From NCBI RefSeq assembly GCF_003315035.1, contig NZ_QNRE01000012.1, positions 160,256-224,255 of the forward strand: DNA of 64,000 nucleotides, in the 5' to 3' direction. Below are positions 32,544 through 42,182 of this stretch, one piece after another. Each line of letters starts with the position of its first letter. Position 1 is the first letter of the stretch. Under the pieces are notes generated by a model that was not told the DNA's origin, made no database searches, and worked only from the letters and a program-made list of their open reading frames with translations. The position numbers were made by a program, and so were the translations under genes. Source of the DNA: Nocardia puris (GTDB taxonomy: Bacteria; Actinomycetota; Actinomycetes; Mycobacteriales; Mycobacteriaceae).

Positions 32544-34250
32544 TCAGGAGATGAGGTGGACGCCGATGTTCTGCATCGTCTGCAGCGCCTTGTTGAGCAG
32601 GCGTGCGCTGCGCTCGGCCATCGACATCGACGCTTTCGCGTTGCCGACGGTCGTGGTCCAGCCGTAGGTTTGCCCGGCACCGAAATCCCAGGACAACTCC
32701 ATGAATTCGACCTGGTCCACGAACAGTTTGTCCGTCACATGTGAGGCGAAGGACCCGATCCGGTGCCCGATATCGAAATGCAGGCCGGGCAGGTATTCAC
32801 CACCGAATCGGATGGTGAATTGGTGCGCGGTCTCCGCCCTCGTGGCGAGGAACCCCGCCCGCAGCGCGGCGATCGCGGACAGTGACCACGAATTGTTTTC
32901 CGCGCCCTGCTGGTAGATTTCCCACAGGTGCACCCACCCCAAGTTGTGGGCGCGTGAATGGTTTGTCCACTGCAGCCACGCGAATATCGTTCCGACGAGG
33001 AACGGCATGACCGCGTCCGCGACAATTGATCCGAGGCCGGAGAATCCGGCCAGCAGGAAATAGCCGATCAGCGCGGCGATGGATTCGATCGTCAGCCGGG
33101 CGAGATTGTCTGCGAGCGGGTTGTCGCCGCCCACGATGACGGACACCGCGGTCGCGGGCGCCCATGTCAGCTCCCGCGTCTCGACCTGGCTGTAGGGGCC
33201 GTCACGGATGACGACCCACGGCCGGGACGGTACGGTCCCGAGCCAGTGCCCCTGGTAGTACTCGTCGGGGTAGATCTGCTGGTCGTCGGTGATCAGGACG
33301 CGCGTATCCTCGACGAACCCGGCGAGGAACATGGCGATGGATCGTTGCAGGCCACCGGCTATTCCACCCCCGGTGCCGGTGCCGTCAGCGGCGTAGAAAC
33401 CGGAGTTGTCCACGACCTCCAGGACGAGCGCGCCGTTGGCGACCTCGTCGACGCCTTCGACCGGGGAGGTTTCGCCGTCGACCGTCAGGATGCGGCGATA
33501 CGTCAGGGTCAGCTGGGCGTCCTCGAGGGCGTCAGCGATGACCATGTCCATGCGGTTCATGCGCGTCGCGAGGATCGTCCACAGCGACGAATCGTCCAGA
33601 TCGAACGCTTTAGCCTTGATCAAGACTTGCCAGTCCGACCAATCAAATAAATCATCCCAAGATTCGACGTTGAATGGATCGTCCGGCAATGTCCACGGAT
33701 GACCATTCAGGCGAATCAAATTCATCAAAATCAGGATAGAAATTGCCCATTTTGCAGGACCGAAAATTGGCAGCACCCGCGGAAATTGGAATACCGGAAT
33801 GGGCAGTGCAGGATTAGGCGGTCCGAGCATGAATTGCAAGAATTGCAAATCATCGACCCACGTAACTTCAAGATAGTGAATGCGCCCTTTGGTGACGACC
33901 TTCCAATTCTTGAGCAGTCCGGACCATCGCTTCGCGCCGCCCATATGATCGACGGTGATGACGACGTTCTTTTTCACCTCCGGGTCCTCCGGAATGGACG
34001 TCAGCCAGCGCGCGAGGTGATGATCCAGGCGCAGCCGCAGCATGCCGGGCTGCGACTGATTCTTCCGCCACGGGAATTTCCCGGCCGCCGTCTCCGGCAC
34101 GCGACCCTTCAGCACCAGCCCGGGTGAGCCGTCCTCGCGGTTCATCCAGAGCCGGATGTGCGGCGGGAGGCGGCGCAGGTCGTGGTACCAGCCGCGGATC
34201 TCCTGACACTGCGCGTGCAGCTCGTCGATGTTCGCCAGCGTGGAGGTCAC
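32544..34250 (-). CDS. Gp37-like minor tail protein
   Basis: A 568-residue protein similar to the Gp37-like tail proteins of Rhodococcus phage ReqiPepy6 type: PPHIRLWMNREDGSPGLVLK near the N terminus and LHFDIGHRIGSFASHVTDKL near the C terminus. A central hydrophobic segment (IAALIGYFLLAGFSGLGSIV) is typical. It probably forms part of the tail-tip baseplate. It starts at GTG 34250 in a GTGA overlap with the Dit-like gene. The DNA around 33590-33890 is clearly more AT-rich than all neighbouring genes, suggesting recombination within the gene. Confidence 0.75.
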   Translation of the reverse strand: MTSTLANIDELHAQCQEIRGWYHDLRRLPPHIRLWMNREDGSPGLVLKGRVPETAAGKFPWRKNQSQPGMLRLRLDHHLARWLTSIPEDPEVKKNVVITVDHMGGAKRWSGLLKNWKVVTKGRIHYLEVTWVDDLQFLQFMLGPPNPALPIPVFQFPRVLPIFGPAKWAISILILMNLIRLNGHPWTLPDDPFNVESWDDLFDWSDWQVLIKAKAFDLDDSSLWTILATRMNRMDMVIADALEDAQLTLTYRRILTVDGETSPVEGVDEVANGALVLEVVDNSGFYAADGTGTGGGIAGGLQRSIAMFLAGFVEDTRVLITDDQQIYPDEYYQGHWLGTVPSRPWVVIRDGPYSQVETRELTWAPATAVSVIVGGDNPLADNLARLTIESIAALIGYFLLAGFSGLGSIVADAVMPFLVGTIFAWLQWTNHSRAHNLGWVHLWEIYQQGAENNSWSLSAIAALRAGFLATRAETAHQFTIRFGGEYLPGLHFDIGHRIGSFASHVTDKLFVDQVEFMELSWDFGAGQTYGWTTTVGNAKASMSMAERSARLLNKALQTMQNIGVHLIS

Positions 34251-35167
34251 AGTGTCACCCCCCACGGCCGCGAGAACCGGCGCGGAATCCAGACCTTCAC
34301 CGCCGCACCGGGATACGCGTTGCGCACCATCACCGGCACATCGGTCGGCAGCAGCCCCGCCCGCAGCGGGTAGAGGAAGCCGTTGCCGTCCCACCGCCCC
34401 TGCACCAGCGCACCGTTCGCGGCCACGAGCGTCGGCTCGTCCGGGTCGGTGTCGATCGACAGGTCCTCACCGGGCAGCAACAGAGGGAGCCACTCCGCCA
34501 TCCGGTTCGCGTCGTCGATCGCCCGGTGATAGGGCGGCGTCGTCTTCGCGTACAGCTTCTGACCCCACGAGCGGTCCTGAAACCGCCACTGCGCGGGCGC
34601 GGTCGCCTGCGCCCGCCAACACACCTCGACATCGCCGCGGTTCTCGAACGGCAGCATGGCCTCGCCGGATTCGCCGGACTCCAGTTCCCATTCGAGGACG
34701 AGCGGGTCGGCCTCCCAGAACGGGTTCTCGCACGCGGCCGCGATCGCGAGCGTCGAATCCCGGTACAGCCACGGATCTTTGCCCTCGTACTCGGCGGTCG
34801 CGTACGCGGTCGGCTCGGTGAGCTGCCGCATCTTCAGCCGCCGGATGCCGTAATTGGTGTGCGCTTCCAGTTCGAAGACGCCGTCGCCGACCTTGCCGAG
34901 GGCCATCCGGAACCGGGAGTCGAGGTCGGCCCACGCGTACGGGTCGCGGCTCGGGTGGTGCAGCTGCACCGAGAACACGGGATCGCGGCGGTCGTACCGC
35001 ATCCCCTGGTAGTGGCTGCCCGTCGAGGTTTCCAGCCAATACGTGCTGGCTGGCGCGTCGAAGATCTTCTGCGGGCCCGGCCGCAACAACGCGCCCTCGG
35101 TTTCGTCGGTGAGGTTCCACCGCGAGCCGTCAGCCCCGTTGAGGAACAGGGTCAGGAACCGGCTCAT
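34247..35167 (-). CDS. Distal-tail (Dit-like) protein
   Basis: A 306-residue protein following the tape measure gene with ATGA overlap. The N-terminal half (DPVFSVQLHHPSRDPYAWAD, ENRGDVEVCWRAQATAPAQW) fits the Dit/Siphovirus tail component fold, a ring that attaches the tail tip to the tube. The C-terminal VMVRNAYPGAAVKVWIPRRF is a typical conserved end. Position between tape measure and Gp37-like genes supports this call. Confidence 0.75.
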   Translation of the reverse strand: MSRFLTLFLNGADGSRWNLTDETEGALLRPGPQKIFDAPASTYWLETSTGSHYQGMRYDRRDPVFSVQLHHPSRDPYAWADLDSRFRMALGKVGDGVFELEAHTNYGIRRLKMRQLTEPTAYATAEYEGKDPWLYRDSTLAIAAACENPFWEADPLVLEWELESGESGEAMLPFENRGDVEVCWRAQATAPAQWRFQDRSWGQKLYAKTTPPYHRAIDDANRMAEWLPLLLPGEDLSIDTDPDEPTLVAANGALVQGRWDGNGFLYPLRAGLLPTDVPVMVRNAYPGAAVKVWIPRRFSRPWGVTL

Positions 35168-38100
35168 CCGTACACCGCCAGCGCGCCCTGGGCCTGCATG
35201 CCCGTCCACCGATCCTGTTCTCGCACAAGCTCATGCATGTCCATCACCGACACGGGGCCGTGGAAGTTGACCGAGTGATCCCGCGCCGCCGGTCCGGTCT
35301 GCTGGCCGGTGCTGGGCTGCCACGCCGGCGGCGCCGGTGCAGGTGTGCCGATCGCGCCGCGGATCGACTCCAGCAGCGGAAGCGCCGACTCGAACACCTC
35401 GGTCTGCCGCGGTGAGAGGACCCGCTCGGGCCGGATGGTCTGTTTGAGCATCAGCCCGATCCCGTTGGCGATACCGCCCTGGTCGTAGCCGTGGCCCTGA
35501 CCCCACACCCCGACAGGGGAGCCGTAGCGGCCGACCGTGTAGCGCAGGGACGCAGCGATATTCGCGGCCGGATGCCAGATGTCGTTCGGGTACAGTGCAC
35601 TCCGGTTCGCGGCGAATGTCGGGTCGATCACCTGCATCAGACCCTTGGACGGCGTGCCGTTCTTGGCGTTGATGTCCCACAGATTGATGGCCTTCGGGTT
35701 GCCGCCCGACTCCGTTCTCATCTGCGCGAGACCGAGATCCAGCCACGACGCAGGCATCGACAACGCGGACAGGACCTGCGCGAACAGCCCACGCCACTGC
35801 TCCACACCACCGGCCGGGCTGTACTCGGGGACCGCCGAGCTGGCGTCGCTCGAGCTGGAATCTCCAGTGGACGAAGACGATTCGGTATCGCTGCTGGTGG
35901 TGGGCAGGTTCTTCGGCTCGTACGCATACCCCTCACCGCTGCTGGTGGTGTCCTCGCCCTGCTGGCCGGTGAAGTGGTCGATGGCCGCGTTGATGCCGCG
36001 GTTGTAGACGTTCGACGACGACAGGATCGAGTTCTCCAGCCCGAAGAACGAGAGCAGGCCCTCGGCGAGGATCCCGCCCGCGCGGGAGAAGATCCCCTGC
36101 AGCGAGTACTCCTCCGGCAGCCCGTCGCTCCCGCCCTTTCCGCTGCCGGACTTGAGGCTCTCCTCGTAGGCGTTCTGGGCGCGCTGGTAGTCGCGGTCGG
36201 CTGCCGACTTCTGCTCGGGCGTCGAGTTCGGGTCGTTGTAGACCTGGTTGCGTTTGGTGTTGGCCTGGTCGACGCGGGCCTGGGCGTCCTCCTGGTCCAG
36301 ATCCTCATTCGAGCGGCGACCGGGCAGCGGCGCCTGCGGCAGCACGGTGGCGTCCGGCCCGCCCGCGATGCCCGACTTCCTGTTCTCCAGCTTCTGGGCC
36401 TTGAGCCGGGCCTCCTCGACAGCGAGCGCCGCGGCCCGCTTGTCGGCCTCAGTGGACTTCGGGTTGGCGTTGACCCTGGTCTGCTTCTCCTCGGCGCGGG
36501 TGATCGCGTTCTGCGCCTGCTGGAGATCGATCTCGTTCTGGTCAGTCCATTCGACGGCGCCGCCGGTGGCCATCGGCCGCACCAGGCCGGCCTTCAGCGC
36601 GGCCCGGAACCTATACACCCCCTGCTGCCCGCCGAGGCGGGCGACGTCGGTGGTGTCGAGCATGTGCTCGCCCGGCATCGCCAGGATCGGCACGCTGTCG
36701 CGGCCAGGGATACCGCCGAGGATCGACCCGCCGAGAGCGCGCGGGATCGGCTGCCGCATCCCCTCCGGCTTGTTGAACTCGCCGGTGTAGGTGATCGTGA
36801 CGGGTTTCGTGGCCGGCTTGGTGATCTCCGCGATCGCTGCGCGCGCAGCCTCGTCCTCCAGGACGATCGTTGCGGTGCCGTTCGGCAGCCGCTCGATCTT
36901 GTAGCCGAACTCCTCGAGGCGGGTACGCAGGGAGTCGAAGTCGCGCTGCTGCTCGTCGGTCAGCTTGATCTGGACGGTGCGTGCGTCGGGCACGCTCATC
37001 ACCGCGAGCCCGAGTGCCTCAAACCTCTGCGCACCTTCGTCGGTGAGACGGAATGTGCCGTTGAGGGTGGCGTTGATCCGCCGCGCCGCCTCACCAGCCT
37101 GCCCGGTGGCGGTTTCGAGACCGTTCATCTCGCCGCCGAGGGTGGCGGCTGAATCGGCGGTGTCGGTGAGGGTGCGCTTCAGTTCCGCCAAGTCGATGGT
37201 CGTGCCGGACTGCGCGTACTGTTCGACAGCGGAGGGGATGCCCTGCAGTGCCTGGGCGATCTGCTCGTCGTTGAGCCCGCTCTGGCGCCGCGCGAGTTCC
37301 CACCAGGAGCTAAAGCCGCGCGCCTGTTCCTCCCCGACGATGATGTCGGTGATCCGGTTGTTGATCCCGGTCCGGGCGTCAGGGTCCAGGCCGAGGCCTG
37401 CCCGCACGTACTCCCGCGGGTCCACGCCGAGCGTTTCCGCCTGCTCCAGAAGGCCTCTGGTCTCTAGGTCCTTGGTGGTGCTGGCGATGGTTTCGTCGGT
37501 GACTGCGCCGGTGTGCTTGTTCAGCGTTTCGCGGAGTTGCTCGAGCTTGCGGCGCTGTTCGTCGGCGGCCGCGGCGGCTTCCTGGTGGCGGGTGGCCAGC
37601 AGGCCGATGCCGATCGCGGCGGCGCTGATGGCCAGGGTGACCCATCCGGCCGGGCCTAGCATCGCGCCGATCCCGCCGATCGCCCGGCTGAGCGCGCCCG
37701 CACCCGCGGCGCCGCCCGCCGCAGCGGCACCTGCCTGGAATTTGTGCAGGTGCTGTGTGGTGCTGGCGACGGCGCTTTGGAGGCCGAGGAAGATGGGCGC
37801 CAGCGTCTTGTACGCGAGCCAGCTGATCAGGACCGCTTTCAGGATGGAGTCGTGCTCGCCGAGCAGGTCCGCCGCGACGTTCAGGAAGGGCAGCAGGATC
37901 GCCGACCAGGTCTGTGCGGCTTCCATCACCGTGCCGAGGATCTCGCCGATGCTGGACAGGACGGGTTGCCACTGGTCCATCTGCTCGCGCGCATCGCGGA
38001 AGAACAGGCGCAGTTCGGCTTGTCCCTCAGTGGATTTCAGCCACGACGCCCACCCCTCGGTCAGCTTGTCGGTGGTCGCGAGGAACCCGTCCGTCTCGCC

Positions 38101-39405
38101 GCGCACCGCGCGGAAGACGCTGGCGAAGATCGCACCGAGGTTGCCGAGCACGGAGACGAACCGGTCCACCGCGGTGATGCCCTCATCGATCCAGCGCGAC
38201 AGGTCCCCGGAATCGTCGGCCCGCTGCAGGAACGCGTCGAACCGGTTCGCGGCGTCGGCGAATCCCTGCGCCAGCCGGGGCAGGACCGCCGAACCTGTCC
38301 CCGTGAGGGTGCGCAGCGATCCGACCACTCCATCGATGCCGGTTTCGAGGATGCCGACCGACTCGGCGGTGTTCCCGAAGATCCGCGACAGAGTGTCCTG
38401 CGACTCCTGGTTCCCCGCCTCGCTGAGCAACGTCCGGAACAGTCCGTTGAATTCGCCTGCGACGGACTGCATTCCGCGTTCGAGTACGGGAAGCTGGTTC
38501 GTCAGCAGGTCCCCGAGTGGCTGATCGAGACCGGCCAGGGTGGTGCTGCTGATGAGTGCGCTGATCCGGTCCCACTCACCGCTGAAACTCTTTGCGGTGT
38601 CGACGATCGCGCGGCCTTCGGCGCCGAGCTTGGCGTAGGCTTCGGCGGCCTTCTCCGGCTTGTCGGAGAGGGCGTCGCCGAGCCCGTCCAGGCCGACGGA
38701 GAGCACCGACACCGCGGCTGCCGCGCCCGCGAACATGCCGGGCAGTGCGACAGCGGACTGGAGGATGCCCTGCAGGTCCGCGCCGATGCTCGCGACGGCT
38801 GTCGCTGCGGCCGGGAGCGCGGACAGGCCGAGCACGCCGACGTTCAGCCCGACGGGCCCGAACATGCCGGCGAGATTCGACCGGTTCGCGCGGACACCGA
38901 CGGTGATGTTGCGGCGGTTCAGGGCCGCGATCTGGGCGGCCGCGGCCGCGGTGTCCGCGTCGACGCGCATCGTCATCCGCTTGTACGCGGCTTGCAGCGC
39001 CGCGAGTTCGGACGCGGCCATTTTTGTGTTCGCCGACACGCGCACTTCGACGCTGAAACGCATTGCGGTCAGCCGCTTTTCGATGTCGGCCTGCAGCTTC
39101 TCGTACGCGGCCTCGGTGACACCGAGTTCGACGTTGAGGTCCGCACGGATCTTCTCGAGCTCGGTTTCGAGCTTGATGATGAAATTTGTGACCTCGGGAT
39201 TCAGCTCGATGTCGAGCGGGTCGAGGCCGGCCTCGATCTCGCGGAGCTTGGTGTAGAGGGCCTCGGTGAACCCCGCCATGTCCGGGTTGATCTCGATCCC
39301 GAGACGCGCCTCGACCTTCTCGAGGTCCTCGCGCAGGTCTTGCACGAATCCGCGGAAGTCGGGCTTGATCTCGACGCTGGCCGAACCGGCACTGTAGGTG
39401 GGCAT
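35164..39405 (-). CDS. Tape measure protein with transglycosylase domain
   Basis: A 1413-residue tail-length ruler, the longest gene in the window. The N terminus (VEIKPDFRGFVQDLREDLEK) and long helical repeats are typical; hydrophobic segments lie around residues 200-260 and 540-650. Residues about 1225-1340 form a soluble lytic transglycosylase domain (LAQMRTESGGNPKAINLWDI, SKGLMQVIDPTFA), which would open peptidoglycan during DNA injection. ATG 39405 shares one base with the stop of the chaperone T frame. At roughly 1.5 angstroms per residue the tail would be near 200 nm (inference). Confidence 0.9.
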   Translation of the reverse strand: MPTYSAGSASVEIKPDFRGFVQDLREDLEKVEARLGIEINPDMAGFTEALYTKLREIEAGLDPLDIELNPEVTNFIIKLETELEKIRADLNVELGVTEAAYEKLQADIEKRLTAMRFSVEVRVSANTKMAASELAALQAAYKRMTMRVDADTAAAAAQIAALNRRNITVGVRANRSNLAGMFGPVGLNVGVLGLSALPAAATAVASIGADLQGILQSAVALPGMFAGAAAAVSVLSVGLDGLGDALSDKPEKAAEAYAKLGAEGRAIVDTAKSFSGEWDRISALISSTTLAGLDQPLGDLLTNQLPVLERGMQSVAGEFNGLFRTLLSEAGNQESQDTLSRIFGNTAESVGILETGIDGVVGSLRTLTGTGSAVLPRLAQGFADAANRFDAFLQRADDSGDLSRWIDEGITAVDRFVSVLGNLGAIFASVFRAVRGETDGFLATTDKLTEGWASWLKSTEGQAELRLFFRDAREQMDQWQPVLSSIGEILGTVMEAAQTWSAILLPFLNVAADLLGEHDSILKAVLISWLAYKTLAPIFLGLQSAVASTTQHLHKFQAGAAAAGGAAGAGALSRAIGGIGAMLGPAGWVTLAISAAAIGIGLLATRHQEAAAAADEQRRKLEQLRETLNKHTGAVTDETIASTTKDLETRGLLEQAETLGVDPREYVRAGLGLDPDARTGINNRITDIIVGEEQARGFSSWWELARRQSGLNDEQIAQALQGIPSAVEQYAQSGTTIDLAELKRTLTDTADSAATLGGEMNGLETATGQAGEAARRINATLNGTFRLTDEGAQRFEALGLAVMSVPDARTVQIKLTDEQQRDFDSLRTRLEEFGYKIERLPNGTATIVLEDEAARAAIAEITKPATKPVTITYTGEFNKPEGMRQPIPRALGGSILGGIPGRDSVPILAMPGEHMLDTTDVARLGGQQGVYRFRAALKAGLVRPMATGGAVEWTDQNEIDLQQAQNAITRAEEKQTRVNANPKSTEADKRAAALAVEEARLKAQKLENRKSGIAGGPDATVLPQAPLPGRRSNEDLDQEDAQARVDQANTKRNQVYNDPNSTPEQKSAADRDYQRAQNAYEESLKSGSGKGGSDGLPEEYSLQGIFSRAGGILAEGLLSFFGLENSILSSSNVYNRGINAAIDHFTGQQGEDTTSSGEGYAYEPKNLPTTSSDTESSSSTGDSSSSDASSAVPEYSPAGGVEQWRGLFAQVLSALSMPASWLDLGLAQMRTESGGNPKAINLWDINAKNGTPSKGLMQVIDPTFAANRSALYPNDIWHPAANIAASLRYTVGRYGSPVGVWGQGHGYDQGGIANGIGLMLKQTIRPERVLSPRQTEVFESALPLLESIRGAIGTPAPAPPAWQPSTGQQTGPAARDHSVNFHGPVSVMDMHELVREQDRWTGMQAQGALAVYG

Positions 39406-40270
39406 CAGCCTCCTTCCGGGATCAGTTGCAGCTCGAGGTCGCGCATGTCCGCGCGCCGGTTCTGCTCACGCAGCACCAGGTGCGGGTACTCGGGTCCGGG
39501 CGCGACCGGCGCGGTAGAGGGATCGGATTTCGCTGCGATCCAGGCGATTTGGGTGAGACGGTTCTCGATCCGGTTCAGTGCTGCGGACAGCGCCGTGTAC
39601 CCCTCGATGGAGGGCGCGGGGTTGTCGTCTTTCGCGGCGGCGAGCGCCGCGACGACTTCGGGATCTCGCAGCCGCGCCGCGCCGTAGGCGGTGCCCGCGC
39701 GGGCCTCCAGGCGCGGCAGCATCTCCCAGAGGTCGACCCAGTTCCGCTCGCCGCGCAGCCAGTCGTCGAGGTCGAGGTGGAGGATTTCGTGGAGGTCCCA
39801 GCGCAGCGCGGCCCCGTACCCGCCAACGACGTCTACGAGGCCGGAGTACCCCCCGGCACATCACCCGCGCCGGCGCCGAAGAAGTGATCCTGGAGCCGCA
39901 GGTAGAGGCCGTACAGGATGCGTTTGGCGTCCGGCTGGTCGTAGGTGGCGGCGATGATGCGCAGCATGTCCGGGTCGGACACCAGCGCGCCGATGAACGC
40001 GACCGCGTCACCGCGGCGCGCCGCCAGCTCGAGCGACCAGCGGACGGCGTCGTTTTCGGGCCACTTGATCACGATCGGCGGGTCGAACCCCATGTCGGGC
40101 CCGAGCACGTAGGGCTCGATGTTGGCCTCGACGAATTCGATTCCGGCGGCGCGCTGGCGCAGCGATTCGAACGCGGCGTTGCGCGCGGCCGCCGCAGCGT
40201 CGGCGGGCTTCGGCGCGGCGGTCTTCTTGGCCGGGGCCTTGCGGGCGGGAGTCTTTCGAGGGGCGGGCAT
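39405..40270 (-). CDS. Tail assembly chaperone GT fusion made by -1 frameshift
   Basis: The frame ending at 39405 (GYGAALRWDLHEILHLDLDD ... RDLELQLIPEGG) has no good start of its own near its beginning but joins the upstream G frame exactly at a slippery GGGGGGT (39848-39854). This reproduces the lambda gpG/gpGT arrangement, in which a minority of ribosomes shift back one base and make a longer chaperone that recruits tail-tube subunits to the tape measure. The T part is about 148 residues, is intact, and ends in a TGATG overlap with the tape measure gene. Confidence 0.8.
39833..40270 (-). CDS. Tail assembly chaperone G
   Basis: A 145-residue protein with a basic Ala/Lys/Pro-rich head (KTPARKAPAKKTAAPKPADA) and a helical body (VRWSLELAARRGDAVAFIGA). 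It follows the tail tube gene and precedes the tape measure gene, the fixed place of gpG-type chaperones. The reading frame ends at TAG 39833, 15 bases beyond the slippery site. Start ATG 40270 has GGAGG upstream. Confidence 0.8.
   Translation of the reverse strand: MPAPRKTPARKAPAKKTAAPKPADAAAAARNAAFESLRQRAAGIEFVEANIEPYVLGPDMGFDPPIVIKWPENDAVRWSLELAARRGDAVAFIGALVSDPDMLRIIAATYDQPDAKRILYGLYLRLQDHFFGAGAGDVPGGTPAS
39848..39854 (-). other. Programmed -1 frameshift site GGGGGGT
   Basis: On the coding strand the zero-frame codons read CCG GGG GGT, so G GGG GGT is an X-XXY-YYZ slippery heptamer. Slipping back one base places both tRNAs on GGG. The -1 frame then stays open for about 148 codons, while the zero frame stops at TAG 15 bases later. 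Location in a tail chaperone gene is where such sites are expected. Confidence 0.8.
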
Positions 40271-40356
40271 GAATCCTCCTGGAAGTCCGGCGCTTTCGGG
40301 AGATGAGGGTCGTCCCGCGCCGCGCCGGTGGGGGCGCGGGACGACCTGGTGGCCGA

Positions 40357-41277
40357 TCAGACCGGGACGGTGACCGCGCAGGTGTCGGTCAGTCCGCCGA
40401 GGGTGGCGGTGATGGTCGCCGAGCCGGACGAGACCGCGGTGACCAGACCGGACGTCGACACCGTCGCGACGGCGGGAGTGCCCGAGCCCCAGGTGCATTC
40501 GGCCGTGCGGTTGTAGCCGTTGTTGTCGATCACGGTGAGCTGCAGGTGCTCGCCTTCCTCCAGCTCCACGGCGGAGGGGTGCACGACGATCGACGATGCC
40601 GCGGTGATGAACCCGGCGTCCTCGGCGATCGCGTCGAAACCTGCGCCCGAGACGCCGAAGTCGTACAGGCCGCCCTCGTCACCGTCGCCGAAGTCGGCGT
40701 CGTCGAAGATGCCGAGGGTGAGCGGCAGGCCGAGTTCGGTGCCCTGGTTGCCGGCCATCGGGCCGCGCCGCGAGACCGCGACCTTGGGCAGCTTGAAGTA
40801 CGGGTACAGGTCTCCGCTCGAACCGCGGTCACGCGCGACGAGCAGTGCGCTGTAGTAGAAGATGTCCAGCGAGGACGTCTTGGACGCGTTGAAGCCCTTG
40901 CCCGGCGACGCGGTGGTCAACGCGAGATCGACGTTGTGCCACAGGCTCAGGTTGATCTTGCGCCATTCCTGCGCGGTGTAGTCGACCGTCAGGCCCTCGC
41001 TGGTGGGGACCAGGCGTCGGGGGCCGGACGAGCCGTAGCCCTCGATCGGGGAGGTCTGCAGGTCCGGTGCGATGCTGACGGCGGCCTGCTTCTGGATCTC
41101 ACCGCTCGTCAGCCAGCCAGCGGGCAGGGTTTGCAGCACACCGGAGGCGTCGCACAGGTCGGCGGGCATGTACGGTGCACCCGGCGACCACACGTGCAGC
41201 ATCACCAGCCAATCCAGCGCGGTGAAGACGAGCGGGTCGTTCTTGCCTTTGAGGGCGAGGAACGTAGTCGGGGCCAT
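40357..41277 (-). CDS. Major tail tube protein with C-terminal Ig-like domain
   Basis: A 306-residue protein. The first 215 residues are the tube subunit (PTTFLALKGKNDPLVFTALD, RRGPMAGNQGTELGLPLTLG); the last 90 form a BIG2-type Ig domain (SSIVVHPSAVELEEGEHLQL, VATVSTSGLVTAVSSGSATI). Ig domains on tail tubes usually decorate the outside and bind carbohydrate or the cell surface. Start ATG 41277 (GGAGT upstream) precedes the chaperone genes. Confidence 0.85.
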   Translation of the reverse strand: MAPTTFLALKGKNDPLVFTALDWLVMLHVWSPGAPYMPADLCDASGVLQTLPAGWLTSGEIQKQAAVSIAPDLQTSPIEGYGSSGPRRLVPTSEGLTVDYTAQEWRKINLSLWHNVDLALTTASPGKGFNASKTSSLDIFYYSALLVARDRGSSGDLYPYFKLPKVAVSRRGPMAGNQGTELGLPLTLGIFDDADFGDGDEGGLYDFGVSGAGFDAIAEDAGFITAASSIVVHPSAVELEEGEHLQLTVIDNNGYNRTAECTWGSGTPAVATVSTSGLVTAVSSGSATITATLGGLTDTCAVTVPV

Positions 41278-41340
41278 GAGGCACTCCTTATGGACGTGAC
41301 GGACCGCCGCGCGCACGGCGCGGTGCCCGTCGAATTCGAT

Positions 41341-41838
41341 TCAGAGGGAGAGGGATTCGCGGATGACGGCGTAATCCGGGAGGTTCGGCGGTCGTCGCAT
41401 CAGCAGCCGGAACGTCATCGGCACGAGGCGGTGGTCGGGGTTGAGCCCGGGTAGCATCTGCGGCCCTTGGATCTCCTCCGCCGAGGCGAGGTGGGTGATG
41501 CTGCCGTCCTCTCGGCGCACGTCGCCGCCGTGCTCGTACGACAACAGCATCTGCCGGAGGTACTCCAGGACGGCCCAGGAGTCGCTGCGGGTCCGGGCGA
41601 TCACCCCGAACTGCACTGCGGACGGGTCGAAAAGGCCGCTGGCCATGGCCATCCCGCCGCGGTAGACCCGTACGACCGGCGTCCCGGACTCGACGAGCGC
41701 GGTGTGGTCCGCGGTCAGCCACTGCACCGCCAGGCCCTGCGGTGTCAGCATGTCGAGGAACGTCTGCGCCAGGTCCATGGCCACGAGCTCGGCGTCCGGG
41801 AACCCGCCCTCGTACCAGCCCGGGAAGACGATGGTCAC
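41341..41838 (-). CDS. Tail terminator-like protein
   Basis: A 165-residue protein (VFPGWYEGGFPDAELVAMDL, MASGLFDPSAVQFGVIARTR) in the gene slot just before the tail tube, where the tail terminator is found in siphoviruses. GTG 41838 overlaps the previous stop (GTGA). Its sequence is consistent with a mixed alpha/beta terminator ring protein but the call depends mostly on order. Confidence 0.65.
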   Translation of the reverse strand: MTIVFPGWYEGGFPDAELVAMDLAQTFLDMLTPQGLAVQWLTADHTALVESGTPVVRVYRGGMAMASGLFDPSAVQFGVIARTRSDSWAVLEYLRQMLLSYEHGGDVRREDGSITHLASAEEIQGPQMLPGLNPDHRLVPMTFRLLMRRPPNLPDYAVIRESLSL

Positions 41839-42182
41839 AGCAGCGTCCCCATGGCGTTGAGCACCAGATTCAGGTCGTGGGCGCCCTCGACGACCGTGAC
41901 CGTTTCGTCCTCGTGCTCGATCTCGTACCCGAACTCGTGCGGCAGACCGTAGTAGGCTCCGGGCCCGCCGACGAGCAGCCGCACACACCAGCGGTCGTTC
42001 CGGTCGCCGCCCACGAACGTCTCCGGCCGAGCCGAACGCGCAAGCCTCGCAGTACGTTTCGACACGATCTCGCGGTAGAGGGCTTGGGCGATCTCGCCGC
42101 GCTCCCACATCAGCGCCCGCATCTCCCGTGACATCAGCAGCGCCGTGACGGCCGGATTCGGGACCGGGATGTCATGCTGCAT
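41835..42182 (-). CDS. Head-tail connector / HK97 gp10-like protein
   Basis: A 115-residue protein with RSARPETFVGGDRNDRWCVR and AYYGLPHEFGYEIEHEDETV. The position after the stopper and before the terminator matches HK97 gp10-like connector proteins. The long N-terminal helix (SREMRALMWERGEIAQALYR) and later beta hairpins agree with that fold. Overlaps its neighbours on both sides. Confidence 0.6.
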   Translation of the reverse strand: MQHDIPVPNPAVTALLMSREMRALMWERGEIAQALYREIVSKRTARLARSARPETFVGGDRNDRWCVRLLVGGPGAYYGLPHEFGYEIEHEDETVTVVEGAHDLNLVLNAMGTLL

